Below, one piece after another: positions 9,228 through 17,604 of a DNA stretch of 41,540 bases. The stretch covers positions 172,645 to 214,184 of the forward strand of contig JAHJHG010000001.1 of NCBI GenBank assembly GCA_018823885.1, written 5' to 3'. This stretch comes from Patescibacteria group bacterium. Its GTDB lineage: Bacteria; Patescibacteriota; Microgenomatia; UBA8517. A program made the position numbers and the translations under genes. A model generated the notes under the pieces. That model saw nothing but the letters and a program-made list of their open reading frames with translations, was not told the origin of the DNA and did not search any database. Position 1 is the first letter of the stretch; every line of letters begins with the position of its first letter.

Positions 9228-10121
9228 ATGCTTTTCTCAATAATCATACTTACCTTCAACCAAGAAAAACAAATAGGCAAGCTTTTGAATAGGCTGGATA
9301 CCATGTCAAAGAAATTTAATCGAGAAATAATCGTTCTCGTTACAGAATCAACCGATGGAACTCTAGTAAAAGCCAAGAAGTTTTCGGAAAAGATAAAAAA
9401 TGCGAAGGTTTATGAAATAAAGAAAAAAGATTTCAACCATAGTAAAACTCGTAATTTTGGTGTTTCCCTGGCGAAGGGAAAATATGTTTGTTTTGTTTCA
9501 GGTGATGCACTGCCTAAAGTCAAACACTCTTTTGATTATTTTCTTGAGGATTTAAAACTAGATAAAAAGGTAGTCGCAGTCTACACAAAAGACACTCCTT
9601 ATAGAAACACTCCTTTCATCCAAAAACTTGAGGTTTTATGTAGATATGAGCAGCTTGATAAATACACAAATAAAAAGGGAGTTTTAATACAAAATCTAAA
9701 GAAGCCTTTTTTGCCTTATACCAGCGAGAACAAGTTCCTGTGGTATGTATTATCTAATGTCTTTGCGTGTTACAAGCGCCGTTTCCTTATTAACCACCCT
9801 TTTTCGAAAACAAACTACGGAGAAGATGTTTTAATGGGCAAATATATAATCAAAAACGGCTTTACCAAAATATACGATAAACGCTGTAAGGTAATTCATT
9901 CACACATATACACTCCTTATGAATATTACAAAAGGCAAAAGGAGGATTTTTCCTTAAGATATTCAAGGCTAAAATTTAGAGGCAAAGGACTTATTCCGTG
10001 CAAAATTAAGAAAATACTGGCTTTAAATATTCCATTTACTAAAAAATCTTACTATCTAATACAGCTTCTTTTTTACTACCTAATTAAATTAATTGCTCTC
10101 GCTCACGCGAGGGTTTCTTGA
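9228..10121 (+). CDS. Glycosyltransferase family 2
   Basis: SIIILTFNQEKQIGKLLNRL...KTRNFGVSLAKGKYVCFVSGDALP. Confidence 0.9.
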   Translation: MLFSIIILTFNQEKQIGKLLNRLDTMSKKFNREIIVLVTESTDGTLVKAKKFSEKIKNAKVYEIKKKDFNHSKTRNFGVSLAKGKYVCFVSGDALPKVKHSFDYFLEDLKLDKKVVAVYTKDTPYRNTPFIQKLEVLCRYEQLDKYTNKKGVLIQNLKKPFLPYTSENKFLWYVLSNVFACYKRRFLINHPFSKTNYGEDVLMGKYIIKNGFTKIYDKRCKVIHSHIYTPYEYYKRQKEDFSLRYSRLKFRGKGLIPCKIKKILALNIPFTKKSYYLIQLLFYYLIKLIALAHARVS

Positions 10122-11279
10122 AGGCTTGCTGTAAACTTTTAAAAGCTGTGTGTAATAGTTATCCGCTGTGTATTTTTGATACTCCTTCATTACCAAAGGT
10201 GCCATTCTCATTGATAAATTAAGCCTTTTACTCCCAATCTTTTCTATTATTGCTTTTAGGTCACTAAAGTCCCTGGGCTGAAAAAATATTCCGGTTTTCC
10301 CATCTTTCACTAAATCAATAAATGGGCCAATCTTAGGAACAATAACTGGTGTTCCATTGGCAAAAGATTCAATCAAAACGAGAGGCATTACCTCAAACCA
10401 AGTGGAGGGCAGTATGGTAAAAAGAGCTTTTCGCATATATGCAAAAACCTCCTTCTGTGGAAGTCTTCCTTTAATTTCAATATTTTCATACTTGTTATAC
10501 TCGGTGATCTCATTTCTTAGATGTCCGTCGCCAATGACCACTAATCTAAACTCTGGCAAAGAGGAAAATATATCAAGGAGCTGAAGAATCCCTTTTTTGT
10601 GAGACAAAAGCCCTACATACAAAAAGTAATCCTCTTTCTCTTTTAAGTTTAGCTTGTGTGGCTTGAGGTTTGTAAAATTAGGTATTACTTTAGTATTTTG
10701 GGTAAAAATATTAGAGTTCCTCAAATAATAGTCTCTTACAAATTTTGAAGGAAATATAAAAGTATCTATGAGGTTAAAAGATCCTAAGTGATAATGAAGT
10801 GCGTGAGAAAGACTATAAAAAAAAGTATAGGCAAGGGATTGATTATAACACCTGTGCAAAAAAGTGGGATAAATAAGTCTTTTGTCCAAACAGTTTGGGC
10901 AAATCTCTCCGCGCCTTATGAGAATGCTTTTAGGAAACATAAACCTAAAACTATGAATTGTTTGGGCAATGGGTACTTTGTATCTTCGGCAAACGTAATA
11001 AGCAGTTGGCGTAATTTGAGGGAAAATATTATTAAAATGGGCTATGTCAGGTTTGAATCTCTTAATTACACCCGAAAGTTCTTTTTCGGTGCTTTTATTC
11101 CAAAACATACCTACCGCTATTTTTATCTTTCTAGTCAAGCTATTCCTAATTTCTCTATTATCCTTAGACCAAATAAAAACTTTATGTCCTTTACTTCTTA
11201 AAAGTTTTGCCAGTGAGTCAAGATAGATTTCTTCGCCAGTTCGATCTCTGTAAAAATTATGAACTAAGAGTATTCTCAC
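10089..11279 (-). CDS. Glycosyltransferase family 4
   Basis: MRILLVHNFYRDRTGEEIYLDSLAKLL...YFLYVGLLSHKKGILQLLDIF...LPSTWFEVMPLVLIESFANGTPVIVPKIG. Confidence 0.93.
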   Translation of the reverse strand: MRILLVHNFYRDRTGEEIYLDSLAKLLRSKGHKVFIWSKDNREIRNSLTRKIKIAVGMFWNKSTEKELSGVIKRFKPDIAHFNNIFPQITPTAYYVCRRYKVPIAQTIHSFRFMFPKSILIRRGEICPNCLDKRLIYPTFLHRCYNQSLAYTFFYSLSHALHYHLGSFNLIDTFIFPSKFVRDYYLRNSNIFTQNTKVIPNFTNLKPHKLNLKEKEDYFLYVGLLSHKKGILQLLDIFSSLPEFRLVVIGDGHLRNEITEYNKYENIEIKGRLPQKEVFAYMRKALFTILPSTWFEVMPLVLIESFANGTPVIVPKIGPFIDLVKDGKTGIFFQPRDFSDLKAIIEKIGSKRLNLSMRMAPLVMKEYQKYTADNYYTQLLKVYSKPSRNPRVSESN

Positions 11280-11307
11280 ATTCTCATTCTATCAAATCCA
11301 ATGAAGA

Positions 11308-11523
11308 TTATTCACTCTTGTCTTGCATCCCTAGAAGCCAGAGGACAGCTTCTTTTTTATACCTGCGGTCGCCTCGGGAATTAATGCGAATAGCAGGAAG
11401 TTTTCCTCGTTTACCCCAACGCTTAATGGTTAATGGAGAAACTCTTAATAGTTCGGCAACTTCTCTGACTGTCAATAAATCTGGAAGTTCGTCTAATCTT
11501 AGTTTTTTCTTTGCGTCAGCCAT
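11308..11523 (-). CDS. Small helix-turn-helix (excisionase/MerR-like, HTH_17) DNA-binding protein
   Basis: LLTVREVAELLRVSPLTIKRWGKRGKLPAIRINSRGDRRYKKEAVLWLL. Confidence 0.88.
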   Translation of the reverse strand: MADAKKKLRLDELPDLLTVREVAELLRVSPLTIKRWGKRGKLPAIRINSRGDRRYKKEAVLWLLGMQDKSE

Positions 11524-11664
11524 AATTTATAGTCGATAGTTAGTATTTTTACCCACTTTGTAGTAGTTCTCAGCCTACCAATTATCTTTCTTAATCACAA
11601 GATATCAAAGGGGTACAGCCTAAGTCAAGGGGCATTTTATCACTATTTTTAGTAAATCTCGTGT

Positions 11665-12558
11665 CTAGTGTGTCAAGCGATGCCAATAAACCTTGAGAGG
11701 GAAAAGAGGAAATGCCGTAAAGATCCTTTTTGCTCTTCCCGGCTGAGTTATGAGTCGCCACAACCACTCTAACCCCAATTTCTCCATTTGTTTGGGTGGT
11801 AATGCCGTTTTCTTGGCCATATAATTAAAAGTTCCACCAACAACCATTGCCCCTCCAATGCTAAGATTCTCCATCCATTTATCTACCCATTTTTCCTGCT
11901 TGGGTGCGCCAAAAGCAACAAAAAGGAGGTGTGGCTTTAATTTATTAATACTCCTAACCACATCTTGTTCTATTTTGACATCTTTCCGCGAAACAGGAAT
12001 GGCGTTTTCGTCAAGCATTGGGCCCTGGGCTGATTCTAAAACAACTTTTTTCAAACTTTTTTGAAGATTCTTTACCGCTATTCCAGCCTCCCCGTCTTCA
12101 CCTCCTAAAAGAAATACTCTCCAACCTTTTTTGTTCGCCAGCTTCATTAACTCAAGAAATAATTCTCTTCCTTTTATTATGTTGAGATCCTTTGTCAACC
12201 ACCTATCGCCAAAGAGCACCGCCAAACCGACCATAAAACCTTGAACCAATAATACAGGGGCTCTCAAAATCTTCCATTTTGGGGCGCGAAACGACACAAA
12301 TTTATACGCCGCTGCTAACCCAATACCATCCGGTAGTGACAAGTTTGCTGCGTTTATAATTCTAATGAGCTCTCTATCCTTCTGGGCTTTTATTACTATC
12401 TCTGGATTGGGTGTAACAATGACAAATTTAGCTTTTTTTGCTGTATTTTTATTAAATAAACTTAGTCTCCCGCGCACAAACCTTAGCGCTCGCACTTTAG
12501 AAGTGCTACTAAGCTTAATTGACAAAATATTGGCTTGTTTATGGGTTATTTTAATCAT
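11665..12558 (-). CDS. WecG/TagA/CpsF-family glycosyltransferase (GT26)
   Basis: VTPNPEIVIKAQKDRELIRIINAANLSLPDGIGL...RVFLLGG...LFVAFGAPKQEKWVDKWMENL...GGTFNYMA. Confidence 0.93.
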   Translation of the reverse strand: MIKITHKQANILSIKLSSTSKVRALRFVRGRLSLFNKNTAKKAKFVIVTPNPEIVIKAQKDRELIRIINAANLSLPDGIGLAAAYKFVSFRAPKWKILRAPVLLVQGFMVGLAVLFGDRWLTKDLNIIKGRELFLELMKLANKKGWRVFLLGGEDGEAGIAVKNLQKSLKKVVLESAQGPMLDENAIPVSRKDVKIEQDVVRSINKLKPHLLFVAFGAPKQEKWVDKWMENLSIGGAMVVGGTFNYMAKKTALPPKQMEKLGLEWLWRLITQPGRAKRIFTAFPLFPLKVYWHRLTH

Positions 12559-13039
12559 AATTTTTCTGACTTTTTCAGACTATGCACGAACTTTTTAACA
12601 TGGTGCACACTTTCTGCCTAATCATGCATAAAATTTGCACTATTGCCGATACACTATGCGTTAAAAATCAACTTATTCTCCAGACCTGTAATATGTCCTC
12701 ACTTTTTTACTGATTATGCTCGAGAAAATACTTATACCGATTATATATTTTGTTTACTTGTACTTACTACAGGTTACTATTTTCTAAAAAGGCAATCATT
12801 AAATTCTGTGAATTGTGTACAATATTACTACGATTTCCAGATACACATATTCCTCTCTTATCCTCAAAGTATCCTCAATTTAACGAGATTGATACGCGGT
12901 TACTATGGAACTCTTAATGCAACCTGTAATATTCCGCTTCGATGTATTTCTGAGAATTCTTTCTTCCAAATATTTAACGCAATTTACTGTTAATTTGCAT
13001 TTTATTTAACCCTCTAGTTATTTACTCAAAGCCATTTTG

Positions 13040-14077
13040 TTATTTTTTAGTTGTTATGCTTCTTTTCCAAAGTTCAATATTCTCTAACACTAATCCCGTC
13101 CCTCTAACCACACACAAAAGTGCTTCTTCAGCTACATGCGCCGGCACACCTGTTTCCTCTGTCATTAGTTTATCAAAATTTCTAAGTAAACTAGTTCCCC
13201 CACTCATGATTATCCCTTTATCGATAATGTCAGCGGCAAGCTCAGGTGGGGTGTCTTCCAAAACTCCTTTTACTGACCCTATTATTTGCAACAATGTCGA
13301 CCTTATCGCCTCAGTAACTTCACTTGAAGTAATGGTAATACTCCTAGGTAAGCCAAAAACCAAATCTCTCCCTGAAACCTCTAGTTTTTCTTCTTTTTCC
13401 AGCTTCGTAGCCGAACCTATTTTAATTTTAATTTCCTCGGCAGTTTGATCACCCACAATTAAATTATGTTTCTTTTTCAAATAGGCTTGAATAGCCTCAT
13501 CAATTTTTGTACCGGCCACACGTACGGACTTACTTACAACTACGCCTCCTAAAGATATTACAGCTGCTTCAGCCGCACCACCCCCTATATCAACAATCAT
13601 ATGGCCGGAAGGAGCCGAAACCGGAATACCGGCACCAATTGCGGCGGCAAGAGGCTCATCAATTAAGTAGGCGTGGGCAGCACCGGCGGCTAAAGTGGCA
13701 TCAAGGGCCGCTCTCCTTTCAACCTGAGTGCATCCGGCAGGCACACAAACCATCACATCCGGCTTCACGAGAACGTTCTGTAATGCCCTGGGAATCCTGA
13801 TGGGTAGTTCACCTAATGCTTTGTTAATGAAATACTTTAGCATCGCTTCTGTAACTTGGTAGTCAGCGATTACTCCCTCTCTCATGGGCCTCATGGCGAT
13901 AAGAGCTTCAGGGGTTCTTCCCAACATCTTTTTTGCATCCTCACCTACGGCCACGACTTTGTTGTCCTCAGCAGAAATAGCCACGACAGTAGGCTCATTG
14001 GCCAGCAGTCCCTCACCAGCAATCCACACAAGAGTATTAGCAGTTCCCAGATCTATAGCTATTTTTTTTCTGAACAT
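13040..14077 (-). CDS. mreB: Rod shape-determining protein MreB
   Basis: KKIAIDLGTANTLVWIAGEGLLANEPTVVAI...VCVPAGCTQVERRA...LIDEPLAAAIGAGIPVSAPSGHMIVDIGGGAAEAAVISLGG. Confidence 0.97.
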   Translation of the reverse strand: MFRKKIAIDLGTANTLVWIAGEGLLANEPTVVAISAEDNKVVAVGEDAKKMLGRTPEALIAMRPMREGVIADYQVTEAMLKYFINKALGELPIRIPRALQNVLVKPDVMVCVPAGCTQVERRAALDATLAAGAAHAYLIDEPLAAAIGAGIPVSAPSGHMIVDIGGGAAEAAVISLGGVVVSKSVRVAGTKIDEAIQAYLKKKHNLIVGDQTAEEIKIKIGSATKLEKEEKLEVSGRDLVFGLPRSITITSSEVTEAIRSTLLQIIGSVKGVLEDTPPELAADIIDKGIIMSGGTSLLRNFDKLMTEETGVPAHVAEEALLCVVRGTGLVLENIELWKRSITTKK

Positions 14078-14236
14078 TATTTGATATATTTAGATGTTCT
14101 TTATAACCAATACGAGATATAAAAACTTGTCCGGTTTCAATATCCGTCATTGCATTATATTGACTAAAAAGCATTGGAACAAGACCTAGACTACACGCCT
14201 AATAGCCTAACGAGTTCCAATCATGTAGAAAAATGA

Positions 14237-14271
14237 TATAATAAGCGACCGAGGAATTCGTTGTCCTCGGT
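14237..14271 (+). promoter_or_regulatory. Candidate -10 (TATAAT, 14237-14242) followed by 8-bp perfect stem-loop ACCGAGGA-N8-TCCTCGGT
   Basis: Directly visible; lies upstream of the PEGA gene. No strong -35 found. Confidence 0.45.
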
Positions 14272-14295
14272 GTTTTCAAGTAACAAATTCGTAAG

Positions 14296-15516
14296 ATGAT
14301 AAAAATAAGATCCTTGCTTTTCCTTTTAACACTAGCGGTGGTTGTTACAATTGGTACCTTTGTCTTCTATTACGCTCGTGGTTACAGGTTTGATACCGAA
14401 AAATTTAGGTTCATTCCAAACGGGTTATTGGTGACAAAGTCCGACCCTGATGGTGCCCAGGTATTTATAAATGGCGATCTGAAAACGGCCACAAATGCCA
14501 ATGTATTCCTTCCACCTGGAACATATGATGTTTCCATAAGAAAAGAAGGATACATATCCTGGAACAAAAGATTAACCGTTGAAAAAGAAATTGTAACTGA
14601 GGCTAACGCAGATCTTTTCAAGGCCGTTCCATCTTTATCCGCGGTTACTTTTTCTTCCAGCTTTAACCCAGTCCCTTCAAGCGACTTTACAAAAATTGCC
14701 TATGTTGTTCCATTTGATACGCAAAATTTAAACACTCAAGACGATAAAGCAGGCCTTTGGGTATTGGAAACTGTAAACTTACCGTTAGGTTTTGCCAGAG
14801 ACCCAAGAAGAGTCACTGATGGAAACCTAAGCAACGCCTCATGGGAGTGGTCTCCAGACGGAAGAGAAATCATGCTTACGACTAATCTGGGTGTCTTTTT
14901 ACTTGATGCAGGGAATTTTACACCTCAAAACCAAAGAGTAAATATTGCCTCAACAAAAGACGTTATAACCCAAAAATGGGAAGGGGAAAGAAAAACAAAA
15001 TTTACGGCTCAAATTAGAAGATTCCCTGACGAGCTCATTGAGGTTCTTGAAAGAAGATCAAGCTCCGTGCTTTTCTCCCCAGATAAAGAGAAAATACTCT
15101 ATACAGCAAGTAGTTCTGCTACCTTAAACGACAACATTATTAAATCCCTTCCCGGAGCCTCAACCCAACGACAAGAGAGATATATCAAACCAAATCATAC
15201 CTATGTTTATGATATCAAAGAAGATAGAAACTTCTTGATTGACGATAACGCAGAAAATCTCGTTATAGGAAATGAATTACATGATTCTACTAATAGAAGA
15301 CTAACTTGGTTCCCCACTTCCCGCCACCTGGTTCTTGCGGAAGAAGGAAAAGTAACAATTATGGACTGTGATGGTACAAACAGACAAGAAGTCTATACAG
15401 GCAGCTATATTGCCCCGCATGCATTCCCCACCGTCAGCGATGAAAGACTGCTGCTTTTAACGAACCTTGGTGCTGATTCCGGCTCTCCTAATATTTACTC
15501 TCTTACCCTGAAGTAA
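14296..15516 (+). CDS. PEGA-domain, membrane-anchored protein with WD40-like beta-propeller region
   Basis: N-terminal TM; GLLVTKSDPDGAQVFINGDLKTATNANVFLPPGTYDVSIRKEGYISWNKRLTVEKE (PEGA); later WEWSPDGREIMLTTNLGVFLLD. Confidence 0.85.
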   Translation: MIKIRSLLFLLTLAVVVTIGTFVFYYARGYRFDTEKFRFIPNGLLVTKSDPDGAQVFINGDLKTATNANVFLPPGTYDVSIRKEGYISWNKRLTVEKEIVTEANADLFKAVPSLSAVTFSSSFNPVPSSDFTKIAYVVPFDTQNLNTQDDKAGLWVLETVNLPLGFARDPRRVTDGNLSNASWEWSPDGREIMLTTNLGVFLLDAGNFTPQNQRVNIASTKDVITQKWEGERKTKFTAQIRRFPDELIEVLERRSSSVLFSPDKEKILYTASSSATLNDNIIKSLPGASTQRQERYIKPNHTYVYDIKEDRNFLIDDNAENLVIGNELHDSTNRRLTWFPTSRHLVLAEEGKVTIMDCDGTNRQEVYTGSYIAPHAFPTVSDERLLLLTNLGADSGSPNIYSLTLK

Positions 15517-15549
15517 CCCCTAAAGTTTGATATAATACAGTTCTGATTT

Positions 15550-15621
15550 GTCCCCGTAGTTCAACGGATAGAACGGGGGTTTCCTAAACCCTAAATGCAG
15601 GTTCGATTCCTGCCGGGGACA
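15550..15621 (+). tRNA. tRNA-Arg (anticodon CCT)
   Basis: GTCCCCG acceptor pairs with CGGGGAC; anticodon stem GGGGT-TTCCTAA-ACCCT; T-arm CAGGTTCGATTCCTG; TATAAT at 15531-15536. CCA not encoded. Confidence 0.95.
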
Positions 15622-15632
15622 CAAAATATCAG

Positions 15633-16298
15633 TTACTCAACCACAACGACAATTTCACCTTTTGCAGGATCTTTCTGAAGCTTTTCGATTACCTCTGATA
15701 TTTCCCCTCTGTACAAGCTCTCGTGTATCTTCGTAAGCTCCCGTGCTACGAATACCCTCCTGTCGGTAAATTCTTCCTTAAGCACTTCCAGCGTCTTTAA
15801 AATGCGCTTAGGTGACTCATAGAAACAAAAAGTATATTTCCCCTCACTTAGCCAAGAAAAGAGCTTAGATCGTCTCTTTTTGGGCAGAAAACCTAGAAAT
15901 ACAAATTTATCAGCCCTAAAGCCGGAAACCGATAGGGCTGTTATTAAAGCAGAGGGTCCAGGGACAGGAACAATTTTTATATCTGGCTCCTTCTCGAGCA
16001 AGAAAGCAATCAGTTCATTGCCGGGATCTGATATCCCTGGTGTCCCGGCATCAGTAACTAAGGCAAGATTTTTACCTTCAATTAATAATCGTAATATCTC
16101 ATTTCTCTTTTGCTCTTGACTGTGTTGATGATAACTCAAAACATGTATTTGTATATCGTAATACATCAGAAGTTTTTTTGTCACTCTCGTATCTTCGGCC
16201 AATATGCAATCAGATTCCTTTAAAATTTCTAAGGCCCTAAGAGTAATATCCTTTAAATTACCTATTGGTGTTGCCACTATGTATAGTGTTCCTGGCAT
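15633..16298 (-). CDS. rsmI: 16S rRNA (cytidine(1402)-2'-O)-methyltransferase
   Basis: GTLYIVATPIGNLKDITLRALEILKESDCILAEDTRVTKKLL...LVTDAGTPGISDPG...VPVPGPSALITALSVSGF. Start placed at internal Met (16298); the ORF extends to 16316 with GTG. Confidence 0.96.
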   Translation of the reverse strand: MPGTLYIVATPIGNLKDITLRALEILKESDCILAEDTRVTKKLLMYYDIQIHVLSYHQHSQEQKRNEILRLLIEGKNLALVTDAGTPGISDPGNELIAFLLEKEPDIKIVPVPGPSALITALSVSGFRADKFVFLGFLPKKRRSKLFSWLSEGKYTFCFYESPKRILKTLEVLKEEFTDRRVFVARELTKIHESLYRGEISEVIEKLQKDPAKGEIVVVVE

Positions 16299-16331
16299 TT
16301 GATATAATTCTATCACGAAGTAAGTATGTTA

Positions 16332-16403
16332 CGGGGTGTGGCGCAGGGGTAGCGCGCGCCGTTCGGGACGGCGAGGTCGACGGTTCAAATCCGTCCACCC
16401 CGA
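16332..16403 (+). tRNA. tRNA-Pro (anticodon CGG)
   Basis: CGGGGTG/CACCCCG acceptor; anticodon stem CGCCG-TTCGGGA-CGGCG; T-arm GACGGTTCAAATCCGTC; TATAAT at 16303-16308. Confidence 0.95.
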
Positions 16404-16469
16404 CAGAACAACCTCTTCTTGACAAATGGTACCAATTTCAGTACCATTACAATACCAAACCATAATGTC

Positions 16470-16766
16470 ATGATACAATCTTCATCCACCATTTCTGCCA
16501 GTAAAGCAAGAGCTAGTTTTTATACTCTGATTGACCAGGTCGCCACAAATCTAAAGCGTTTTACCATAACAAGGCGTGGTGAGGCTCAGGTTGTCATGAT
16601 GCATCCCGATGAGGTCGCATCTTGGGATGAAACTATGGAAATTCTGGCTAACAAGAAATTGGTTGTCGAAATCATGAAAAGCGAATCTGAAAGAAAAGCA
16701 GGAAAGGTTGTCACTGAGAAAAAGCTATTTAAAGAACTGGGCATCTCTCCTAAAGACCTTAAATAA
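16470..16766 (+). CDS. Phd/YefM-family antitoxin
   Basis: ISASKARASFYTLIDQVATNLKRFTITRRGEAQVVMMHPDEVASWDETMEIL; immediately upstream of a RelE-like gene. Confidence 0.88.
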   Translation: MIQSSSTISASKARASFYTLIDQVATNLKRFTITRRGEAQVVMMHPDEVASWDETMEILANKKLVVEIMKSESERKAGKVVTEKKLFKELGISPKDLK

Positions 16767-16770
16767 ACCA

Positions 16771-17019
16771 ATGAAGGTCGAATACTCACACACTGCCGAA
16801 AAACAAATCAAAAAACTTCCTAAGGACAAGCAGGTAAAGGTTTTAACAACAATTAGAAAATTAAAAAACGATCCTTATGCCGGCAAAAAACTCAAAGGAG
16901 AATTTGAAGAATTGCGCTCACTAAAGGTTTGGCCATACAGAATTATTTATCGATATCTTCCCCAAGAAAAACTTCTTTTTATTAATGTAATTAGACATAG
17001 GCAAAAAGCTTACAAGTAA
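16771..17019 (+). CDS. RelE/ParE-superfamily toxin
   Basis: MKVEYSHTAEKQIKKLPKDKQVKVLTTIRKLKNDPYAGKKLKGEFEELRSLKVWPYRIIYRYLPQEKLLFINVIRHRQKAY; start 5 bp after antitoxin stop. Confidence 0.92.
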   Translation: MKVEYSHTAEKQIKKLPKDKQVKVLTTIRKLKNDPYAGKKLKGEFEELRSLKVWPYRIIYRYLPQEKLLFINVIRHRQKAYK

Positions 17020-17040
17020 TCCCTGTTCGTCTTTTCCAGC

Positions 17041-17604
17041 TCAGTAGGAATATATCTCTTCTTCTTTGAACCATAACTTTCTCTCAAACACCGCTTCTTC
17101 TTTCGTTCCAGAAGCATGAACAAGGTTCCGAATAGTTCTCTTTGAAACATTTGCGTTGTAAGCCGATTCTAAAGAATAATCCCCTCTCAAAGTGCCTGGA
17201 GGAGCATCCGCTGGATAAGTTGGTCCAATCATCTTTCTGACAATTTCAACCGCCCCCATCCCAGTAAGCAAAAAAGCAAAAACAGGACCGGAAGAGAGAA
17301 ATTCCATATTCCACTTACGAACCATTTCTCCTACCTTTACTGGATCTTTGGTCCCAAGGTTCTCCTTCGAATCAATCCCGTATTTTTTGTAATTTTCAAG
17401 AGTTCTTAATCCTACACTTTTGTGATAATTTTTATCGTCTTTATAATGTTTGCCGACATGTGTTTTATCTACCCAAATTAGCTTAGCAGCCGCAATTTTT
17501 AATCCTACTTTTTCAAACCTAGTCACTAGTTCCCCTATTATTCCCCTTTCAACACCATCTGGTTTTACTAAAACAACGGTGTAATCACCTAATTTTTTCT
17601 TCAT
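17041..17604 (-). CDS. ndk: Nucleoside diphosphate kinase (with internal insertion)
   Basis: YTVVLVKPDGVERGIIGELVTRFEKVGLKI...GPTYPADAPPGTLRGDY...NLVHASGTKEEA; ~30 aa longer than typical NDK. Confidence 0.93.
   Translation of the reverse strand: MKKKLGDYTVVLVKPDGVERGIIGELVTRFEKVGLKIAAAKLIWVDKTHVGKHYKDDKNYHKSVGLRTLENYKKYGIDSKENLGTKDPVKVGEMVRKWNMEFLSSGPVFAFLLTGMGAVEIVRKMIGPTYPADAPPGTLRGDYSLESAYNANVSKRTIRNLVHASGTKEEAVFERKLWFKEEEIYSY

Noticed and set aside
10098-10111. CTCGC-TCAC-GCGAG hairpin as a terminator between convergent glycosyltransferases
   Set aside because: Short 5-bp stem inside the overlapping coding ends without a clear T-run; too weak to call.
12643-12993. 116-aa plus-strand ORF
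   Set aside because: AT-rich intergenic; atypical composition, no domain signal, no convincing start context.
17601-17604. Alternative genetic code with TGA as Gly (code 25)
   Set aside because: TGA functions as a plausible terminator in ATGA overlaps (M16/ndk, comEC halves), and full-length conserved proteins end there.
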